Source: Dehalococcoidia bacterium (GTDB taxonomy: Bacteria > Chloroflexota > Dehalococcoidia > Lucifugimonadales > Lucifugimonadaceae). Taken from it: a stretch of 64,000 nt of DNA. Below, piece by piece: positions 61,061 to 64,000 of this stretch. The notes under the pieces were generated by a model. The model did no database searches. It saw only the letters and a program-made list of their open reading frames with translations, and was not told where the DNA came from. The translations under genes and the position numbers were made by a program. The first letter of the stretch is position 1. Each line of letters starts with the position of its first letter. The DNA lies in the NCBI GenBank assembly GCA_028285005.1, contig JANQQP010000006.1, positions 1 through 64,000 on the forward strand. Direction: 5' to 3'.

Positions 61061-62059
61061 TTGTTGTCTCTCAAGGTCCTGATACACACGCCAGCAGCCG
61101 GTTTCAGTCCAAACGAGTGGTTTCCGGTCACAAGTGAAGTCGAGTGGCTCGTCGAGACTTACCGCGACAACAAGCCTTCGGTCGAATCGATAGCTAAGGC
61201 AGATGTGTTGGTCGGAACCGATTTCACGGCAGAGATGGGGTCGGCAGCGAAGTCACTGAAGGCGATTCTCGTTCCTGCGGCTGGAGTTGACCGTATTGAG
61301 CCAGAAGCGGTTCCGGACGGCTGTGTCGTCGCAAATGCGTATGCGCATGAAGCGCCGATCGCAGAGTGGGTGATGGCCTGCGCTGTTGCTCTCGATCACG
61401 AACTGCTCAAGTCCGAGCGCACCTTTCGGGCGGGCTCCTGGGAGATGTGGCCCGGGCGCCATGGTTCGTACCGGGAGTTGATGGGACGCACATTCGGCGT
61501 CGTTGGACTCGGCGCGATCGGCAAACGAGTGGCGAAGCTCGCCCAGGCCTACGAGATGGATGTGTTGGCCGCTGGCCGGCGTGCAGAGCAGAAAGCGGAA
61601 GCCGAGGCAGCTGGGATCAGCTACGAACACGCGCAGGCAGGTCTCGAACGGGTGATGTCGGAGTCGGACTTCATAGTGGTCTCGACTCCACTGAATGCCG
61701 ATACCACCGGACTGATCGGAGAGAAAGAGCTGGCGTTCATGAAGCCCTCCGCTTACATCATCAATCCCGCCCGAGGTCACATTGTCGATGAAGCGGCTCT
61801 GTTCTCAGTACTGAAAAACGGCCAGATCGCCGGAGCCGCCATCGACACCTGGTACGAGTATCCGGTTTCAACCGAAGACGCTCCTCGACCCGCAAGTCAT
61901 CCCTTCTGGGAGTTAGAGAATGTCATCATGACGCCGCATCACTCAGGAGCCACAGAGGGGACGCGGACAAGGCGAGCGAAAGTGGTGGCTGAGAATATTG
62001 ACCGGCTAAACAGCGGTGAGCCGCTGATCAACGTCGTGGCTGAGCTCTCAGGTCTCTAG
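61061..62059 (+). CDS. D-isomer-specific 2-hydroxyacid dehydrogenase (paralogue 4)
   Basis: A 332-residue enzyme more distant from the cluster at 8526-12891. NAD motif GLGAIG is near 153-158. Arg lies in NPARGH, Glu in AIDTWYEYP and His in MTPHHSG. The C-terminal AIDTWYEYP region and the PHHSGAT ending resemble phosphonate-dehydrogenase/GyaR-like subgroups. The start is TTG 61061 (or TTG 61064) with AGGA upstream. It stands alone on its strand, converging with the RlmB-like gene. Confidence 0.9.
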   Translation: MLSLKVLIHTPAAGFSPNEWFPVTSEVEWLVETYRDNKPSVESIAKADVLVGTDFTAEMGSAAKSLKAILVPAAGVDRIEPEAVPDGCVVANAYAHEAPIAEWVMACAVALDHELLKSERTFRAGSWEMWPGRHGSYRELMGRTFGVVGLGAIGKRVAKLAQAYEMDVLAAGRRAEQKAEAEAAGISYEHAQAGLERVMSESDFIVVSTPLNADTTGLIGEKELAFMKPSAYIINPARGHIVDEAALFSVLKNGQIAGAAIDTWYEYPVSTEDAPRPASHPFWELENVIMTPHHSGATEGTRTRRAKVVAENIDRLNSGEPLINVVAELSGL

Positions 62060-62063
62060 AGGA

Positions 62064-62846
62064 TCAAGACGATGCCGCGCCCTTAGTCGTACGCTGCCTG
62101 ACCGCCTCGTAAAGAACGACTCCGGCGCTCACAGACGCGTTTAGCGAGGCGACTTCACCGAACATCGGGATGGAGACCAAGGTCTCGCATTCCTTTCGCA
62201 CTTGCGGAGATATGCCCTGGCCCTCTGACCCGACCACAACGGCAGTGGGCGCGGTCAAATCGATCTCGGTGTGAAGAAACTCGGCTTCGGCATCCAGTCC
62301 GACCAGCCTCAGGCCAAGTTGTTTCAGGTACTTCGCTGTCCTGCCGAGATTGGGCTCCCTGGCCACCAGCACATGCTCCAGCGCACCGGCCGATGCCCTG
62401 ATAGCACCGGGGCTAACGCTCGCCGAACGTCTTTCGGGGATGATCACACCATGAGCACCCGCTGCATTGGCAGTACGAGCGATGGCACCGAAATTGTGCG
62501 GGTCCTGAATCCCGTCGAGCACAACAAGTAACGGCGCTTCGTCCCGATCAGCCGCAAGGTGCAGCATGTCTTCGATGCTGGAGTAGCGAGGGTCGGCCAC
62601 GATGGCTATCACGCCCTGGTGTTTGGCCGTGTGTGAGATGCGATCAAGCTCTCTCTTCGGTACGGCGTCGACAGCGATGGCCTGCTGATCGGCAAGTACA
62701 ACGACTTCGCTCAGTTGAGGACCAAACTCGATTTCATCAGCCATTAGAATGCGGTCGATCTCGCGTCCAGCCCGGAGGGCCTCAAGCACTGCACGCCGTC
62801 CCTCGACCGTATTGGCATGGATCTTTCTGGCCCGGGCTCTAGACAC
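62064..62846 (-). CDS. rlmB: RlmB/TrmH-family RNA 2'-O-methyltransferase
   Basis: A 260-residue SPOUT enzyme. An N-terminal substrate-binding domain (VEGRRAVLEALRAG, HQGVIAIV) is followed by a knotted SAM domain with LDGIQDPHNFGAIARTANAAG, VVVGSEGQGIS and ASLNASVSAGVVLYEA, all family signatures. It methylates a 23S rRNA guanosine (RlmB G2251) or a related site. The GTG 62846 start overlaps the stop of the aldo/keto reductase by eight bases (coupled). The longer frame to 62891 lies fully inside that gene. The gene symbol is by family. Confidence 0.9.
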   Translation of the reverse strand: MSRARARKIHANTVEGRRAVLEALRAGREIDRILMADEIEFGPQLSEVVVLADQQAIAVDAVPKRELDRISHTAKHQGVIAIVADPRYSSIEDMLHLAADRDEAPLLVVLDGIQDPHNFGAIARTANAAGAHGVIIPERRSASVSPGAIRASAGALEHVLVAREPNLGRTAKYLKQLGLRLVGLDAEAEFLHTEIDLTAPTAVVVGSEGQGISPQVRKECETLVSIPMFGEVASLNASVSAGVVLYEAVRQRTTKGAASS

Positions 62847-63762
62847 CAGGGGATAACCCTTCGATCTGCGTCTCGATCTCGACCATGTCATCGTCAGTGA
62901 GCGCCCATCGCCCGGCCTCGGCGTTCTCGACGGCCTGCTCAGGCGTCTTGGCTCCGCATATAGCCGAAGTCACCGCAGGATTGGCGAGAGTCCAGGCGAT
63001 CGCAAGCTGTGCCATCGTGAATCCGTGGTCCTGGGCGAATGGAGTGAGGCGCTTGCATATCTCCTCGCCAGCCGAACGCACTTCGGCTGTGAGGGACGGA
63101 TGGCTGGACCGCGTGTCATTGGCACTGAAGCTGTGCGATGCAGCGTATTTGCCGGTCAGCAGGCCTCGCCCGATGGGCGAATAAACCATGACGCCGATTC
63201 CGTTCTCCAGGCAAAACGGCAGTGGATCGGTCTCTGCGCGGCGAAACAGCATGGAGTAGTGCGGCTGAGAAGACAGAATGGTCCCGTGCTGCATGGCCTC
63301 GCCAGTGGCTTCCGCTCCGAAGTTTGAGACTCCGAGGTGCCTGACCTTGCCTTCGTCCTGCAGCTTAACCAGCTCGTCCATGGTGTCCTCAATAGGCCAC
63401 TGCGGCTTCGGGCTGTGAATCTGGTAGAGGTCGAGGTGATCGGTACCGAGCTGAGCAAGGCTGTTTTCGATGGCGGCGCGGATATGTTCTCGAGAGTGAT
63501 CACCGGACAGTTTCGACGCGAGAAAGATGTCGTTGCGCTTTCCTGCGAGGGCCTTGCCAAGCACAGATTCACTGGTCCGGTACATCTCGGCGGTGTCGAT
63601 GAACGTCAGTCCTGCGTCGAGCGCAGCATGAACTGTCCTGATACCCAGCTGCTCGTCTACCGGCCCCATGCCTCCACCAAGAGGCCACGCGCCGAAACAG
63701 ATGACTGGCACTTGTGGGCCGTCAGCGCCCAGGATTCGCGTTGGCAGTGGGCTGTTCGTCAT
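62839..63762 (-). CDS. Aldo/keto reductase
   Basis: A 307-residue NADPH-dependent reductase. The catalytic tetrad is visible as Asp and Tyr in FIDTAEMYRTSE, Lys in FLASKLSG and His in YQIHSPKPQ. The C-terminal NADP site lies near TSAICGAKTPEQ. It resembles YajO/Gcy-like members of family AKR. It reduces aldehydes or ketones to alcohols; the substrate is unknown. Its end overlaps the rlmB start. Bases 63763-64000, upstream of it, hold no visible gene. Confidence 0.92.
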   Translation of the reverse strand: MTNSPLPTRILGADGPQVPVICFGAWPLGGGMGPVDEQLGIRTVHAALDAGLTFIDTAEMYRTSESVLGKALAGKRNDIFLASKLSGDHSREHIRAAIENSLAQLGTDHLDLYQIHSPKPQWPIEDTMDELVKLQDEGKVRHLGVSNFGAEATGEAMQHGTILSSQPHYSMLFRRAETDPLPFCLENGIGVMVYSPIGRGLLTGKYAASHSFSANDTRSSHPSLTAEVRSAGEEICKRLTPFAQDHGFTMAQLAIAWTLANPAVTSAICGAKTPEQAVENAEAGRWALTDDDMVEIETQIEGLSPGV

Positions 63763-64000
63763 GGATGCACACTCTGAAATTGGTGGGTTACGGAAAGCGT
63801 CAAGTGTACTCGTGGTGATCAGACCCTGAATCGAGTTCGAGTTGATTATGCAGGGACTGCATGTATCGCCTAGTCAGCTACGGGTTGCCGACAGTTATTC
63901 GGAGCTTGCAATTCCCGATACTTGAACTGGAAGAGCTATTAACAGCCCTATCAATATCGCTCGTTCGAGCGTTCGCTGAGCGCTATCGGTTTGTCATCGA

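Noticed and set aside
63763..64000. Promoter or gene at the right edge
   Set aside because: No complete frame or clear -35/-10 pair was found in the sequence present.

Overview
The window looks like a stretch of chromosome from a free-living Gram-negative-type or monoderm bacterium with moderately high GC. The mix of genes fits Chloroflexota, possibly a SAR202/Dehalococcoidia-like lineage: many paralogous D-2-hydroxyacid dehydrogenases, an enolase-superfamily sugar-acid dehydratase-like enzyme, a FabL-type enoyl reductase, a fused HisIE, zinc-type L31 beside DUF1385, and PspAB beside HtpX. This placement is an inference from gene content; no 16S gene is present. Coding density is very high. 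No stretch over 300 bases lacks a gene; the longest gap is about 290 bases. I see no IS element, prophage, CRISPR array or complete RNA gene. The first 16 bases look like the 3' end of a tRNA, followed by a terminator.

Layout. 184-8381: an ABC exporter, a glycosidase-like TIM-barrel protein, a small lipoprotein, a GYD protein, a thiamine-diphosphate (ThDP) enzyme, an M42-like peptidase and a methyltransferase. 8526-12891: three D-2-hydroxyacid dehydrogenases and an APH/homoserine-kinase-like kinase, a probable hydroxyacid catabolic block. 13096-16782: three surface or secreted proteins (Ig-like, DUF5666, double-anchored). 16807-21908: DUF1801, CehA/McbA hydrolase, UppP, an enolase-superfamily enzyme and a beta-propeller. 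22006-25555: a fatty-acid synthesis block with two MaoC-type hot-dog subunits (the first without an ordinary start codon), PlsX, FabG and FabL. 25566-27060: erpA-ygfZ for Fe-S assembly.

27253-32071 is a histidine operon (hisH, hisA, hisF, hisIE) interleaved with a cobalamin adenosyltransferase, a methyltransferase and a HAD hydrolase. 32080-34098 holds DUF1385 and the L21-L27-L31 ribosomal genes. 34314-42256 has glutamate dehydrogenase, a glycosyltransferase with a flavin reductase, a Kelch lipoprotein, and an MMPL exporter overlapping an AttH-like lipoprotein. 42380-45004 is gyrA. 45230-47404 is an envelope-stress-like operon htpX-pspAB plus a glutamine-amidotransferase-like protein that has lost its catalytic triad.

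47604-64000: an IMPase, a phosphotriesterase-family hydrolase, a redoxin lipoprotein, a four-gene ABC exporter operon, an orphan CheW, a duplicated ABM protein, an M28 peptidase, a triple-repeat membrane protein, an MFS exporter, a fourth hydroxyacid dehydrogenase, an RlmB/TrmH methyltransferase and an aldo/keto reductase. The most interesting items are the HadAB-like dehydratase pair inside a FAS-II operon, the amidotransferase pseudoenzyme with HtpX/PspAB, and the three-repeat membrane protein.
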